DNA of 64,000 bases from UBA7957 sp965222695 (GTDB lineage Bacteria > Pseudomonadota > Gammaproteobacteria > Granulosicoccales > Granulosicoccaceae). The position numbers and the translations under genes are program-made. Positions 16,245 to 26,111 of this stretch are shown here, one piece after another (within the stretch, counting starts at the first letter, position 1; every line of letters begins with the position of its first letter). The stretch spans positions 2,790,001 through 2,854,000 of the forward strand of contig OZ244967.1 of the NCBI GenBank assembly GCA_965222695.1, in the 5' to 3' direction. The notes beneath the pieces were generated by a model. The model saw only the letters and a program-made list of their open reading frames with translations. It ran no database searches and was not told where the DNA came from.

Positions 16245-18596
16245 TCAAACTTCCTCCTGACCAGCCAGATTTCTGAATAAGAGTCCGGCCAGGGCCGGTA
16301 AAAGGGTCAGGGCACCGACCATATTCCATAAAAACATAAAAGTCAGCAACACGCCCATATCCGCCTGGAATTTTATCGGAGAAAAAATCCAGGTAGCAAC
16401 GCCCACCGCCAGAGTGATACCGGTGAAGGACACCGCCTTTCCCGTGGATTTAAGCGTTTCCAGATAGGCCAGGCGCAACGGATGGCCCAGTTTCAAATAT
16501 GAAAGCAAGCGGCTACAGATGTATATACCGTAGTCCACACCTATTCCCACGCCAAGCGCGATCACCGGCAATGTGGCAACCTTAACTCCTATGCCCAGCT
16601 GTGCCATCAGACCCTGACTCAGAATCGAAGTCAGCGCCAAAGGTACAATGATGCAGATCACCGCCTTGATGGAGCGAAACATCAGGAAAACCATCAATGC
16701 CACAACCGCGTAGACATAGGCCAGAATCTCATACTGCGCCCGTTCGATAACTTCGTTGGTGGCCGCTTCATTGGCAGCATTGCCATCGCCGAGACGAAAA
16801 CGCACATCCGCATCGTCATTGTCGGCGGCAAACTGGCGCACCGCCTGCACCACCGTCTGCAGGGTTTCCTGCTTGTGGTCAGCCAGCTCCAGATGAATCC
16901 GCTTCTGATCGCAGTCGTCCGCCGATGCGTTGGAGATGTAGCCACCCACGGCCGCCAGCGCCCTTCCTAGGGTCTGCTCGTCGCGCGGCAAGGACATCAT
17001 TTTCAGATTACCCTCGTTGCCCATATAGCGATTGAGTTTGGCGGTAATCGCGGGCGAAGAAACCGATTGAACACCCGGTGTGTTGGACAATTCCCAGCCC
17101 AGCACGTCGATCAGATCGATCACCTTGTAGTCGCCGCAATGCCCGGGTTCCGTACCGACAAAAACCGTCATCAGGTCGGTACTGGTGGTGAAGTTATCGA
17201 TAATATAAACATTGTCCTGGTTGTAGCGCGACTCGGCCCGCAGCTCCGGCGCACCTTTATCCAGATCACCGATCTTCAGATCCAGTCCTGTATAAAAACC
17301 GCCTATGGCTAAAACCAGTCCGGTGATCAACGCAATCCGGCCCCAGCCCGGCTCGATAAAATGGGAAATGCCCTCCCACAGGGGAGACTTGGCATCCAGT
17401 TTGGTCTGGGCATGATCAATACAACTCTGAGTAACACCCGTATAGGACATCAACACAGGCAGTAGCACCAGGTTGGTAAAAATGACCAGAGCAACTCCGA
17501 TACTGGCGACAAGAGCCAGATCCTGGATTGCGCCTATATCTATGACCAACAGCATGGCAAAACCTATGCCGTCGGACAGCAAAGCCACCAGGCCGGGCTT
17601 GTGTAAATGGTGAAAGGTGGTGCGCGCGGCCTGCAATGCGGTTTTTCCATTAGCAGCTTCGTGCGCAATCCCGTTGATCACCTGCACACCGTGGCTGACC
17701 GCGATAGCAAATACCAGAAAAGGCACCAGCACCGAAAATACGCCTACACCTTTACCCATCAGGTTCAAAATGCCGAGCAGCCAGATGACCGCTATCACCG
17801 AGCATAGCAAAGGAATAAAAGTGGATTTGATGCAACGCGAATAGTTAAACAGCAGTATCGCCGTAATCGCTATAGCGATGGCGAAGAAAATCGCGATCTT
17901 GCCGAAGCCGTTGACCAGATCGGCGACTTTCTTCGAGTCACCGATGATATGAATTTTCAGATCATCGGTTTCGTATTTGGCTCTAACCTCCTCCAATCGA
18001 TCGGAAAAATCCTGAATATCTACTGGCTCACGAGTCTTGGGACTCAGGGGCAGGAGTTGAAAATCGATAATGCTGGCCATGAAATCGTTGGACACATAGC
18101 TACCGACGATTCCGGCGCGCAGCACATTGGTTTTAACCTGCTGCATGGATTCGTCAGTGTCGGCGAAGATATTCGGCTCGACTACCTTGCCGCTTTCAAA
18201 ACCCTCCGGTGTGATTGAAAACCAGCTCATATTGGGTGTCCACAACGACTTCAGCCCGCCGGTGTCGACTCCATCCATTAAGGACAACTCGTCACTGATC
18301 TGTTGTAAGGTCTGCAGGTAGTTGTAGTCGAAAATGGTGCCGTCTTTACGCGACACCGCGACGCGCAGGTAGCTTCCGCCACCGCTCGGGTCGCTGGCCA
18401 GAAACTCCTTGGCCTGAAGAACAAATTCATGGCTCGAGGGTACCAGTCGATCGAGCCGTGTATCGGGTGTCACAAAACTGGCCCGGTAGGCTAGAAATAC
18501 AGTGATCAACAGGCTTAATACAATAATGATCAGCCGGTTGTTGAAGATTACCCGCTCAATCAGCGAGGGTTCATAATCGTGTGTACTGTCACTCAT
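16245..18596 (-). CDS. RND/MMPL-family membrane transporter
   Basis: The 783-residue protein has the RND layout: one N-terminal TM (about 15-35), a large periplasmic loop, a block of TMs around 230-400, a second loop and a final TM block from about 620. The motif GVGIGVDYGIYI near residue 695 is typical of MMPL/sterol-sensing-like RND members (about half the size of AcrB). Such proteins often move lipids or other hydrophobic compounds. It is the last gene of the DUF1302-DUF1329-YCF48-RND set, following the YCF48-like gene by 46 bp. Transport direction and cargo are unknown. Confidence 0.85.
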   Translation of the reverse strand: MSDSTHDYEPSLIERVIFNNRLIIIVLSLLITVFLAYRASFVTPDTRLDRLVPSSHEFVLQAKEFLASDPSGGGSYLRVAVSRKDGTIFDYNYLQTLQQISDELSLMDGVDTGGLKSLWTPNMSWFSITPEGFESGKVVEPNIFADTDESMQQVKTNVLRAGIVGSYVSNDFMASIIDFQLLPLSPKTREPVDIQDFSDRLEEVRAKYETDDLKIHIIGDSKKVADLVNGFGKIAIFFAIAIAITAILLFNYSRCIKSTFIPLLCSVIAVIWLLGILNLMGKGVGVFSVLVPFLVFAIAVSHGVQVINGIAHEAANGKTALQAARTTFHHLHKPGLVALLSDGIGFAMLLVIDIGAIQDLALVASIGVALVIFTNLVLLPVLMSYTGVTQSCIDHAQTKLDAKSPLWEGISHFIEPGWGRIALITGLVLAIGGFYTGLDLKIGDLDKGAPELRAESRYNQDNVYIIDNFTTSTDLMTVFVGTEPGHCGDYKVIDLIDVLGWELSNTPGVQSVSSPAITAKLNRYMGNEGNLKMMSLPRDEQTLGRALAAVGGYISNASADDCDQKRIHLELADHKQETLQTVVQAVRQFAADNDDADVRFRLGDGNAANEAATNEVIERAQYEILAYVYAVVALMVFLMFRSIKAVICIIVPLALTSILSQGLMAQLGIGVKVATLPVIALGVGIGVDYGIYICSRLLSYLKLGHPLRLAYLETLKSTGKAVSFTGITLAVGVATWIFSPIKFQADMGVLLTFMFLWNMVGALTLLPALAGLLFRNLAGQEEV

Positions 18597-18642
18597 AGAC
18601 CTGTCTCATGCTATCCGGCTTAGCCGGGCTGTGGGCGGCAAA

Positions 18643-19629
18643 TCAATCGATAATCTGGGAACCGAGCAGGCCGGTCACGACTTTCTTGTCATTGATCTCA
18701 ATGATATTGGTCAAGGGTAAGCCACTGTCGAGATACTCGGTCGTCCACTGGCTCAGATCGGCACTACCGCGGAGGATGACGCCATCGGCGCCGACCAGCA
18801 TAACGCTTTCATCAGCAAGCCAGGTACCACCCGACAGTCCCGCCGTGGTATTGGTTTCGATCAGATTCCAGGTTTCGCCATCATCCAGAGTTGTATAAAG
18901 AATACCGCCGACGCCGAACAGGACCAGTTGATCAACGCCGGAGTCGTCTTCCCGGGCCAGAATGCCGTGGAACGAGCCGAAGTGATCGGTCTGCAGCGGT
19001 GCGAAACTTTCACCGCCGTCCTCGGAGACAAACAGCAGACCCATCTCCGAAGTGATATAAATCCGGTCACTGGTGTTGCCGACCGCAATCAAATGCCATT
19101 CGTCGAGATTATCCACCCGGTCTCTGGCATCCTCCCATGTCTGACCACCGTCTTCGGTTCGCATAAACCGGTTATAAACACCCACCGCAAAGCCCTCAGT
19201 CGGACTGGTAAAATACAAATCCAGCAGCGGGCCCTTAAAATCTGCATCGCGTTCATCGTATTGTTTGGTCCAGCTCTGCCCTCCGTCCTTGGTGTGCAGA
19301 ATCAGGCTGTCGGCGCCGACCGCCCAACCGTTATTATCATCGGTGAAGTCAACCGCAGTCAGGTGCGCGCGCGTGGGTGACGACTGCTGCGTCCAACTCT
19401 GACCCTGATCATCGGAAATCAGAATATGGCCCCGTTCGCCCACGGCAATCAAGCGGTCACCGATCTGTTCGATATCGATCAACAGGGATTGGGCGGAAGA
19501 CGGCTTCATCAATGCCGGCGCATCCAGGGGATCCTGATATTCCGCAGATGCCGTCTTTGCTGTCGCGAGTATGAAAGCAGCAAGAGTCAGCGTTTTGGCT
19601 GTTAAAGAAATCTTATTGCCGTAGTACAT
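18643..19629 (-). CDS. YCF48-like beta-propeller protein, exported
   Basis: The 328-residue protein has an N-terminal signal peptide (TLTLAAFILATAKTASA) and repeated Asp-box-like units of the type SxDxGxTW: SDDQGQSW, TKDGGQSW, TEDGGQTW, SEDGGESF and LDDGETW. That is the YCF48/BNR sialidase-like propeller. YCF48 acts in photosystem II assembly in cyanobacteria, but this branch recurs beside RND/DUF1329 genes in non-photosynthetic bacteria. I infer a periplasmic partner of the RND transporter, perhaps joining it to the outer-membrane components. Confidence 0.82.
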   Translation of the reverse strand: MYYGNKISLTAKTLTLAAFILATAKTASAEYQDPLDAPALMKPSSAQSLLIDIEQIGDRLIAVGERGHILISDDQGQSWTQQSSPTRAHLTAVDFTDDNNGWAVGADSLILHTKDGGQSWTKQYDERDADFKGPLLDLYFTSPTEGFAVGVYNRFMRTEDGGQTWEDARDRVDNLDEWHLIAVGNTSDRIYITSEMGLLFVSEDGGESFAPLQTDHFGSFHGILAREDDSGVDQLVLFGVGGILYTTLDDGETWNLIETNTTAGLSGGTWLADESVMLVGADGVILRGSADLSQWTTEYLDSGLPLTNIIEINDKKVVTGLLGSQIID

Positions 19630-19792
19630 TTCAAGTCACCTTCAGGCGGATATTTCAATTCGTCCGAAAACCCGCGCTGATTTGAGTTGAGGCAAGGTAC
19701 AGCGTGCCTTGTAATTACGAAAGCGGCACAGTACCCAGTGCTGGATTGTCACCTCACGGAAGAAGCGTTTAAACCATCGTTTTTTATAATAC

Positions 19793-19831
19793 CCCTGGCC
19801 CCTTGCAAAAGCTGTTTGCAACAGACCAGGG
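19793..19831. terminator. Intercistronic stem-loop
   Basis: CCCTGG-CCCC-TTGCAAA-AGCTG-TTTGCAA-CAGA-CCAGGG makes a two-part stem between the DUF1329 gene (upstream on the minus strand) and the YCF48-like gene. A T-run is lacking on the minus strand, so partial termination or mRNA stabilisation of the upstream porin-like genes is more likely than full termination. The rest of the 19630-19874 gap shows nothing clear. Confidence 0.5.
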
Positions 19832-19874
19832 CTGGCATAGCATTCAAATTAATGTTTGAACTATAACCCGTCGC

Positions 19875-21233
19875 TTATCGACCGCGGCGACGCATGGCTG
19901 CCGAAGTAAAGTAGTTAGCCGGGTATTTTTTACCGTTAAACTCCCAGCCTTTTTTACCCGCACTGTGCATGGACACATAGTAGGCAGCGGTCTTCAGGTC
20001 GATGTGTACGATAGCACCGGCAGTCGCCACCGGAATCTCCGGCGCCACAACCGGATACTGGAAAGATGCGCGCCACAGATTGCCGGCGCCGTCATACTTT
20101 TCGGTCGCAACAATCGTCCAGGTGTCTTCGTCGATATAGAAGCGACGCTTGGCATAGACATGGCGGGCGCCTTGTCGAACATCGGCCTCAACAATCCAGA
20201 CCCGGTGCAATTCATACCGCAGTACATCCGGACTGATAAATCCCTTATTGGGAAAGTCCGCCTCGCGGTCAATCGTCGGACTGTTGACCTTGTTATTGTT
20301 GTAAGGAATATACATTTCCTGCTTGCCGATCAGGTTCCAGTCGTATTTTTCCGGCGAACCGTTGTACAGATCCCAGTCGTCCATCACGTTAACCGGGCGG
20401 TCCGGGGTATCGAAGCTCAGAGTCGGCGCACGGCGGACGCGGCGCTCACCCGGATCGTAACTCCAGGCCTTGCGGGGCTTGTTGGCCGGATCCAGATGGT
20501 CGATGGCCAGCGTACCCTCACCACGGTCACGGGCCGGCTCTTCCTCGGTTAAGGCGAAACGCAACAATATCCCTTCCTTTTTGGCTTTTTCGTCGTTTAC
20601 ATCCTGAAACGGGAACTCCAGAACATTGGGGCCGGTCCATTGCAGCCGGCTGCCGTTGTCGTAGACCACATCCTCGCCGAAGTAGTTTTCGGCATGAGTA
20701 CCCTTGTAGCGCAGCAGGTGATTCCAGATCACTTCGGCGCCGTTACTCGGAATCGGGAACGGAATCGAACCCCAGACGTTAGCCACACCGTCACCGTTGT
20801 TGACCAGCTCAGCCTTTTGCGCATTCTCCTTGACCAGCGCATAGTAGGCTTCGGGGAAAGCCGCGGTTCGGCGGGTCGGATACACGTTCATCTTGAACTG
20901 TTCCGGATAGCGTTTCATCATCTCCTTGGCAATCTCGGGCAGTTTATCGGCGTACTGATCCATATTCTCCGCGCTGATGGTAAATTGCACCTGATCGTCG
21001 GCATGCGGATTCGGGCGATCGTTGTTCGCATTGGGCCAGCCGGGAAATGCACCGGTCAGACCGCCGGTCCATTCCGGTATACTGCCGTCGGCGTTACCCG
21101 CTTTTTCTGCACCGACGGGAGTCAGATCTTTTCCCAGACGGTCGGCTTCGGATGCAGATATGGCAGCTCCGGCACTTCCGGCCCCCGCCATGAGTGTGGC
21201 GAATACTGCCGCTATAGTCGTTTGCTTAAACAT
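19875..21233 (-). CDS. DUF1329 outer-membrane/periplasmic protein
   Basis: The 452-residue protein has a signal peptide (MFKQTTIAAVFATLMAGAGSAGAA) and then SASEADRLGKDLTPVGAEKAGNADGSIPEWTGG (residues about 26-58), the typical opening of the DUF1329 family. These proteins have a LolA/LolB-like fold according to family annotation and may bind a hydrophobic ligand. A strong AGGAGG precedes the ATG. It follows DUF1302 by 25 bp, a pairing conserved in Pseudomonas and marine gammaproteobacteria. Function is not established. Confidence 0.85.
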   Translation of the reverse strand: MFKQTTIAAVFATLMAGAGSAGAAISASEADRLGKDLTPVGAEKAGNADGSIPEWTGGLTGAFPGWPNANNDRPNPHADDQVQFTISAENMDQYADKLPEIAKEMMKRYPEQFKMNVYPTRRTAAFPEAYYALVKENAQKAELVNNGDGVANVWGSIPFPIPSNGAEVIWNHLLRYKGTHAENYFGEDVVYDNGSRLQWTGPNVLEFPFQDVNDEKAKKEGILLRFALTEEEPARDRGEGTLAIDHLDPANKPRKAWSYDPGERRVRRAPTLSFDTPDRPVNVMDDWDLYNGSPEKYDWNLIGKQEMYIPYNNNKVNSPTIDREADFPNKGFISPDVLRYELHRVWIVEADVRQGARHVYAKRRFYIDEDTWTIVATEKYDGAGNLWRASFQYPVVAPEIPVATAGAIVHIDLKTAAYYVSMHSAGKKGWEFNGKKYPANYFTSAAMRRRGR

Positions 21234-21258
21234 GATAATTCCTCCTAGAATGCCTTGG

Positions 21259-23028
21259 TTAGAACTTATAACTGGCGGATAGACTCAGAAGATCCTGCGT
21301 TTCCAGGTGCGACTCTTTCTGGTCGGTAAAACTGTACGTCAGCCCCACTTCGGCATTCTGATCGATTGCCGCCGTCAGACCCACTGCGCCCAGCAAGCGG
21401 TCTTCGGCGAAATTGCCCCAGAAATGCGAATTACCCGAAAAGTCGTACTGAAGAAACAGATCCAGCGTCAGATCGGTATTGGGCAAGGCCTGATTCCAGG
21501 TGCCGATCCAGTTGGCCGCCAGGCCCCAGGCTGTATTATCGACTTCTTGCGTACCGCCTCTGTAGCCATCGGGTGCAAGACCGCCGGTTTCATTGGACGC
21601 AAGATGATACCACTGCGGGTTGGTCAAAGAACCGTGGGCGGCGAGATTGTCGGTATCGCCGTCAACATAATCCACGCCCAGCTGGACCAGGACGACCTGG
21701 CTGTCGACTCCGACGGCATCAATGGTGTTACCCAACCAGATACCATGCACTGAAGCATGGGCCGTATCGTGCTCTTCTGCAGCTTCGGCACCGGGTTGGC
21801 CCATGTAATTGGACACATTGGGGAAGCCGAAAGTGCCGCCGAATTCCTCCACCCCACCGGTTGGGTCGGTCCATAGCGGTCGATCCGGCCGATAAGCCAC
21901 TTCCGCATTAAAGGACCAGGCACCCAGGGTGCTGGAGTAACTCAGTCCCAGCATATCCAATTCTTCGGGATAAAACGTGTTCAGGCCAAGCAGATTGGCA
22001 CCGGGACCTTCGAGGGACAGTATACCGTCTGTCCCGTAGGCAAGCCCTTCTGCACCTATGGCAAAAGGTGTTTTTTCGTGGTAGCGGCTGTAGTAGACGC
22101 CAAACTCGCCGTCTCCGACTCCTGTACGGAATGCCAGACCGAACTGCCCGTCATCACTGGTGTCTTCCCGATCGCCGCGTATGGGGAAATCGCAGCTGAC
22201 CGTGGCACAAACCAGGTAGTGAAAATCACCGCCGGTTTCCGCGTTACCTTCGGCCAAAGCGTCGTCACCCCAGATAGTGCCTTGCGCACCCAGCTTGTGG
22301 GGGCGGAATTTCCATTGATAGTACGCTTCCAGCGAGGAGTTATCACCCACACCGAGATTGGCATACAGAGCCTCGGTTGCAATATAGGCTTCCTTCAGCT
22401 CCGCCCCCGGGGTGGAAAAGGCGTTAAAGTCCAGGGCCACCTGGGTTGCAACACCGTCGATAAAGTACAAACCTTCTCCCCAGTTGATCACCTGTTTACC
22501 GGCGCGAACTTCCAGAGGGTTGGCGTTTTCACCCACATCGAAGGAGCCGTAGAGATAGGCGTCCAGCAGGGTTTGGGGATTGCCGTTATCGTCTTCGGCG
22601 GCATCGCTCCATTCAACCGGCGCGGCATAAGGGCCTGAACGCAACAGCCCGCGGTCACGGTCGCGGTCCATGATCTCCGTATCGTAGTGCGTGGTGCCCG
22701 AGAGAACCAGGCCGTAATTGCGCCAGTCCACTCCCGCTTCGAAAGTCGCCCGGGCCACCTGGGAAATTAAATCGCCGTTCTCCGGTACACGAAGATCCTG
22801 CGATATGCCGAGCGCCACGGCCGCATCGGCATCTTTGGTGTCATAGTCCTGAGCCCGCCATTGAGCACCCACGCCCAATGTAATATCGACAGTGCCGGAC
22901 ACTTCCGACTCGTCGCCGAAATTCAGATCAACCGCCAGGCCCGACGATGAAACCCCGAACAGCAGCGTACCCGTTAATACAAGTGCAGGCGATGAAGCTG
23001 CCCGTTTCGTTGAACGTAAAGCATACAC
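21259..23028 (-). CDS. DUF1302 outer-membrane beta-barrel protein
   Basis: The 589-residue protein starts with GTG at 23028 behind an AGGAGG site. A signal peptide (about residues 12-33) is followed by LNFGDESEVSGTVDITLGVG and many short amphipathic strands, ending in the aromatic YKF typical of outer-membrane barrels. It has the features of DUF1302 porin-like proteins. It opens the DUF1302-DUF1329-YCF48-RND run and has two TetR-type operators upstream (23205, 23259), so the envelope module belongs to the amine regulon. A channel or hydrophobic-substrate conduit is inferred. Confidence 0.85.
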   Translation of the reverse strand: MYALRSTKRAASSPALVLTGTLLFGVSSSGLAVDLNFGDESEVSGTVDITLGVGAQWRAQDYDTKDADAAVALGISQDLRVPENGDLISQVARATFEAGVDWRNYGLVLSGTTHYDTEIMDRDRDRGLLRSGPYAAPVEWSDAAEDDNGNPQTLLDAYLYGSFDVGENANPLEVRAGKQVINWGEGLYFIDGVATQVALDFNAFSTPGAELKEAYIATEALYANLGVGDNSSLEAYYQWKFRPHKLGAQGTIWGDDALAEGNAETGGDFHYLVCATVSCDFPIRGDREDTSDDGQFGLAFRTGVGDGEFGVYYSRYHEKTPFAIGAEGLAYGTDGILSLEGPGANLLGLNTFYPEELDMLGLSYSSTLGAWSFNAEVAYRPDRPLWTDPTGGVEEFGGTFGFPNVSNYMGQPGAEAAEEHDTAHASVHGIWLGNTIDAVGVDSQVVLVQLGVDYVDGDTDNLAAHGSLTNPQWYHLASNETGGLAPDGYRGGTQEVDNTAWGLAANWIGTWNQALPNTDLTLDLFLQYDFSGNSHFWGNFAEDRLLGAVGLTAAIDQNAEVGLTYSFTDQKESHLETQDLLSLSASYKF

Positions 23029-23204
23029 GATTAGATTCCTCCTGTTTTACTTAAGCGAGATAGGTCTTTATCCGCTATTGCTGATCACCTCGATTCCGGT
23101 GTGACAGTGTTTCGTTCCTGAATCGGTTTTCACGCCAGAAACGCGGAAATCAGCCATCGCGACCTAACTCAGTGCGACGCAGAATCGCGTGATGGTTAAT
23201 AAAT

Positions 23205-23220
23205 TAGGTTATGTTACCTA
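23205..23220. promoter_or_regulatory. TetR-type operator 4
   Basis: TAGGTTATGTTACCTA, 16 bp, about 177 bp upstream of the DUF1302 start, in the gap 23029-23409. The half-sites are perfect but the centre is asymmetric. Confidence 0.65.
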
Positions 23221-23258
23221 TTTTATATCAATCACCAAGTTCAGTGTCAACAAGTTTT

Positions 23259-23274
23259 TTGGTTGATTAACCTA
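23259..23274. promoter_or_regulatory. TetR-type operator 5 (one mismatch)
   Basis: TTGGTTGATTAACCTA matches the 16-bp palindrome except A to T at position 2. It lies 54 bp from operator 4, about five helical turns, which would allow paired binding before DUF1302. Confidence 0.6.
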
Positions 23275-23317
23275 TTTTTTACATGAAGAAAATTGAATCA
23301 GAAAAATCACTTGCAGT

Positions 23318-23336
23318 GCTGCTGCATTGCAGCAGC
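23318..23336. terminator. Perfect palindrome after the dehydrogenase-complex operon
   Basis: GCTGCTGCA-T-TGCAGCAGC is a perfect 9-bp stem with almost no loop, 74 bp past the E3 stop on the minus strand. A T-rich stretch follows about 12 nt later on that strand. It may end the E1-E2-E3 transcript or be a regulatory site. Confidence 0.35.
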
Positions 23337-23409
23337 CGTTCGGAAAGAAAGATTTGCAGCGTAATATATGCTGCCCTAGCCGTGTGACTGCGGGTAACAT
23401 GGGAGCACT

Positions 23410-24810
23410 TTACCCATGAATAGCTTTGCCGTTGACCGCCCTCATACACTCCAGAATCGCTTCGGAGATCGTCGGATGCGCATGGATCATCGCGGTGACA
23501 TCCTCGGGTAGCAGCTCGGTGTTTTTGACCAGCAGCAGCTCATGAATCAACTCGGTCGCATCCTTGCCGACAATGTGAGCGCCGAGCAGCTCATCCGACT
23601 CCGGGTCGCACAGCACTTTAACCAGGCCGTCGGGTTTGCCCACGGCGATTGTTTTACCCGCTCCCGGATAAGCAAACACCGCTTTTTTGACAGCAATGCC
23701 GGAGGCCTTGGCCTGATCCTCCCGCAGACCGAAACCGGCGACCTGCGGCTCGCAATAGATTGCCGAGGGCACCCGATCGGCATCTATGTTTTTCACATGC
23801 GGAGTCCGGCCGGCCATATGCTCAACGGCCATTTCTCCTTCTGCGGAAGCGACATGAGCCAGCGCAGGCGTGCGGGTGATATCGCCGATTGCATAAATCC
23901 CGGGGGAATGTGTCTGGCAATAATCGTCGACTTCCACGTAACCGCGATCGTCCAGCTTCACGCCCATCTCCGCGAGACCCAGATCCTCGGTATTGGGCAC
24001 TCGACCGAAGACCACCAGCACCTTGTCCGCCTGTAGTTCCTGTTCGCCGTCGCTGTTTTCCAGTGTGACCCGCGCTCCGGACTTATCTGTAATCAGGCTC
24101 TTCGCCCGCGTACCGGCGAGTATTTCGATACCGTCGCGTTTAAAACATTTTTCCAGTACTGCGCAGGTCTCGTAGTCTTCGGTTGGCAATAGATGGTCAG
24201 CCATTTCGACCAGCGTCACTTCAACGCCGAAACTGTTCATGACATAGGCGAATTCGCAGCCGATCGCACCGGCGCCAAGGATTACCATGCTTTCAGGCAA
24301 TTGTGTCATAGCGAGCACACCGTCCGAGGAAAGCACGGTTTTCTCATCGCATTCAAAGCCGGGAATATTCATCGGCCGCGAACCCGTCGCGACCAGAATA
24401 TTCTTTCCGCGCACCTTGGATTCGCCGTCCGCAGTGGCAACAGCGACCTCACCCCGGCCGCTTATCCTGGCGATCCCTTTAATCAACTCGACCTTATTGC
24501 GCTTAAGCAGGCCGGCCACCCCGTTGGTCAGGGTCTTGACCACGGCGCGCGAATTAGCCTGCACCTTGGCATAGTCAAGACTGCCGCGGTCCACGCTTAC
24601 GCCGACGGCTTCCATTTCAGCCAGCGAGTGAAACAATTCGGCCTGATGGATCAGATTCTTGGACGGAATGCAGCCCCAGTTCAGACAAACCCCGCCGGGA
24701 TTGTCTTTTTCAATCACAGCGACCTTGAGGCCGAGCTGCGACGCATAGGCGGCCGATACATAACCGCCGGGACCGGCACCGATAATGACGACATCGAATT
24801 CATTTGCCAT
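23410..24810 (-). CDS. Dihydrolipoyl dehydrogenase (E3)
   Basis: The 466-residue flavoprotein has an FAD site IGAGPGG at 10-16, the redox-active disulfide motif GGVCLNWGCIPSK (C42, C47), an NAD-binding segment GAGAIGCEFAYV and the C-terminal HAHPTISEA with the catalytic His-Glu pair. It re-oxidises the lipoyl arm of the E2 at 24836 and reduces NAD. It is the last gene of a tight E1a-E1b-E2-E3 operon; a dedicated E3 suggests the complex is expressed separately from pyruvate dehydrogenase. Confidence 0.93.
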   Translation of the reverse strand: MANEFDVVIIGAGPGGYVSAAYASQLGLKVAVIEKDNPGGVCLNWGCIPSKNLIHQAELFHSLAEMEAVGVSVDRGSLDYAKVQANSRAVVKTLTNGVAGLLKRNKVELIKGIARISGRGEVAVATADGESKVRGKNILVATGSRPMNIPGFECDEKTVLSSDGVLAMTQLPESMVILGAGAIGCEFAYVMNSFGVEVTLVEMADHLLPTEDYETCAVLEKCFKRDGIEILAGTRAKSLITDKSGARVTLENSDGEQELQADKVLVVFGRVPNTEDLGLAEMGVKLDDRGYVEVDDYCQTHSPGIYAIGDITRTPALAHVASAEGEMAVEHMAGRTPHVKNIDADRVPSAIYCEPQVAGFGLREDQAKASGIAVKKAVFAYPGAGKTIAVGKPDGLVKVLCDPESDELLGAHIVGKDATELIHELLLVKNTELLPEDVTAMIHAHPTISEAILECMRAVNGKAIHG

Positions 24811-24835
24811 GCTTAGACTCTCTCCCCTGATCCGA

Positions 24836-26092
24836 TCATGCCAGCAGCAGGGCCGGGTCCTGCAGGGCCAGATACAGATAATTCATAAAGCGGCTGGCCG
24901 GCGCCCCGTCGACCACCCGATGATCGTAGCTGACCAGTACCGGTGCAATGCTGCGCAGAGCAATCTCGCCGTTATGTTCGGCTGGCTTCTTTTTGGCACC
25001 CGCGATACCGATGATGGCGTTGTTGCTGCCGTTAAGGATCGAGTTTCCGGCGGTACCGTCGGGTGCTATACCGGCGGTTGTGGAGAAGGTAATGGTGCTG
25101 TCGGACATATCGGCCGCGCTTAGCTTACCCTCGCGACCCAGGCCGATCAGCCGCTTCATCTCTTTATCGATGTCGACCAGACCCAGCCGATCGGCGTTCT
25201 TGATCACCGGCACCATCAGATTCTCGGTATAGCCGTCGCCGGAGGGCACGGTCAAAGCCATGGCGACGTTGACGTTGTCGTATATCACGATGTCATTGCC
25301 CTCGATAGTTGAATTGATAATAGGCACCTGTTTGACCGCCCAGGCGATGGCTTTGATAAAAAAGGCGTTGACCGATACCTTGGTGCCGAGCAGATCTTCC
25401 CGGGCAACCAGACGTTTACGCGCAGCCAGGAGGTCGGTGACATCAGCCTCATTCCACTGGGTCAAGGTTGCCGTACCATTGGTCTTTTCCATCATCGCAC
25501 CGGCGATGGCCTGGCGAATACCCGACATGGGAATACGCGCCTGTTCGACCAGACCCACCGGCATACCGCCGAGCGCCGCTGAGGGGCGACCGGCACCGGT
25601 TTGTTCGGCTTTGATAATATCGCGCTTGACAATTCGGCCCTGCGGACCCGTACCTTCGATATAAGCCAGATCCAACCCTTTTTCGGCCGCCATTTTTTTT
25701 GCCAGTGGCGAAGCCTTGATCCTGCCTGTCTGTCGAACCGGAGCTGCAGCCGGTGAAACCGCGGCAGGCGTTTGGGGCGCGCCGGCATCCTGCGCGGATT
25801 CGGAAGCCGGGGCAGCAGCAGGCGCTGCGACGCTGATATCGGCCAGCTCTTCCACCGAATCGGCATAGTAGGCTATCGGGGTTTCGACCGGTACGGTCGT
25901 GCCTCCCTCGACAATCGGTTTGTAATAACCGGACTCCGGCGCTTCCAGGTCGTAAGCAACCTTTTCGGTTTCCATGCTGGCGATCTGGGTACCGGCTTCG
26001 ACAAATTCACCCTCTTTGACCAGCCACTGCTGAACCGTACCTTCATTCATGCCCATGGCCAGTTTGGGCATCACAAATTCTTTTGCTGCCAT
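24836..26092 (-). CDS. Dihydrolipoamide acyltransferase (E2)
   Basis: The 418-residue protein has one N-terminal lipoyl domain with the lipoylated Lys K44 in METEKVAYD, an Ala/Pro-rich linker (about 90-120), a peripheral-subunit-binding domain around 125-165 (KASPLAKKMAAEKGLD) and the catalytic domain ending with YDHRVVDGA (H391, D395). A single lipoyl domain and the start MPKLAMGMNEGTV are like acetoin or branched-chain type E2s. It transfers the acyl group to CoA. Gaps of about 20 bp to its neighbours show one operon. Confidence 0.92.
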   Translation of the reverse strand: MAAKEFVMPKLAMGMNEGTVQQWLVKEGEFVEAGTQIASMETEKVAYDLEAPESGYYKPIVEGGTTVPVETPIAYYADSVEELADISVAAPAAAPASESAQDAGAPQTPAAVSPAAAPVRQTGRIKASPLAKKMAAEKGLDLAYIEGTGPQGRIVKRDIIKAEQTGAGRPSAALGGMPVGLVEQARIPMSGIRQAIAGAMMEKTNGTATLTQWNEADVTDLLAARKRLVAREDLLGTKVSVNAFFIKAIAWAVKQVPIINSTIEGNDIVIYDNVNVAMALTVPSGDGYTENLMVPVIKNADRLGLVDIDKEMKRLIGLGREGKLSAADMSDSTITFSTTAGIAPDGTAGNSILNGSNNAIIGIAGAKKKPAEHNGEIALRSIAPVLVSYDHRVVDGAPASRFMNYLYLALQDPALLLA

Positions 26093-26111
26093 CGTTATGC
26101 TCTCCCGATCG

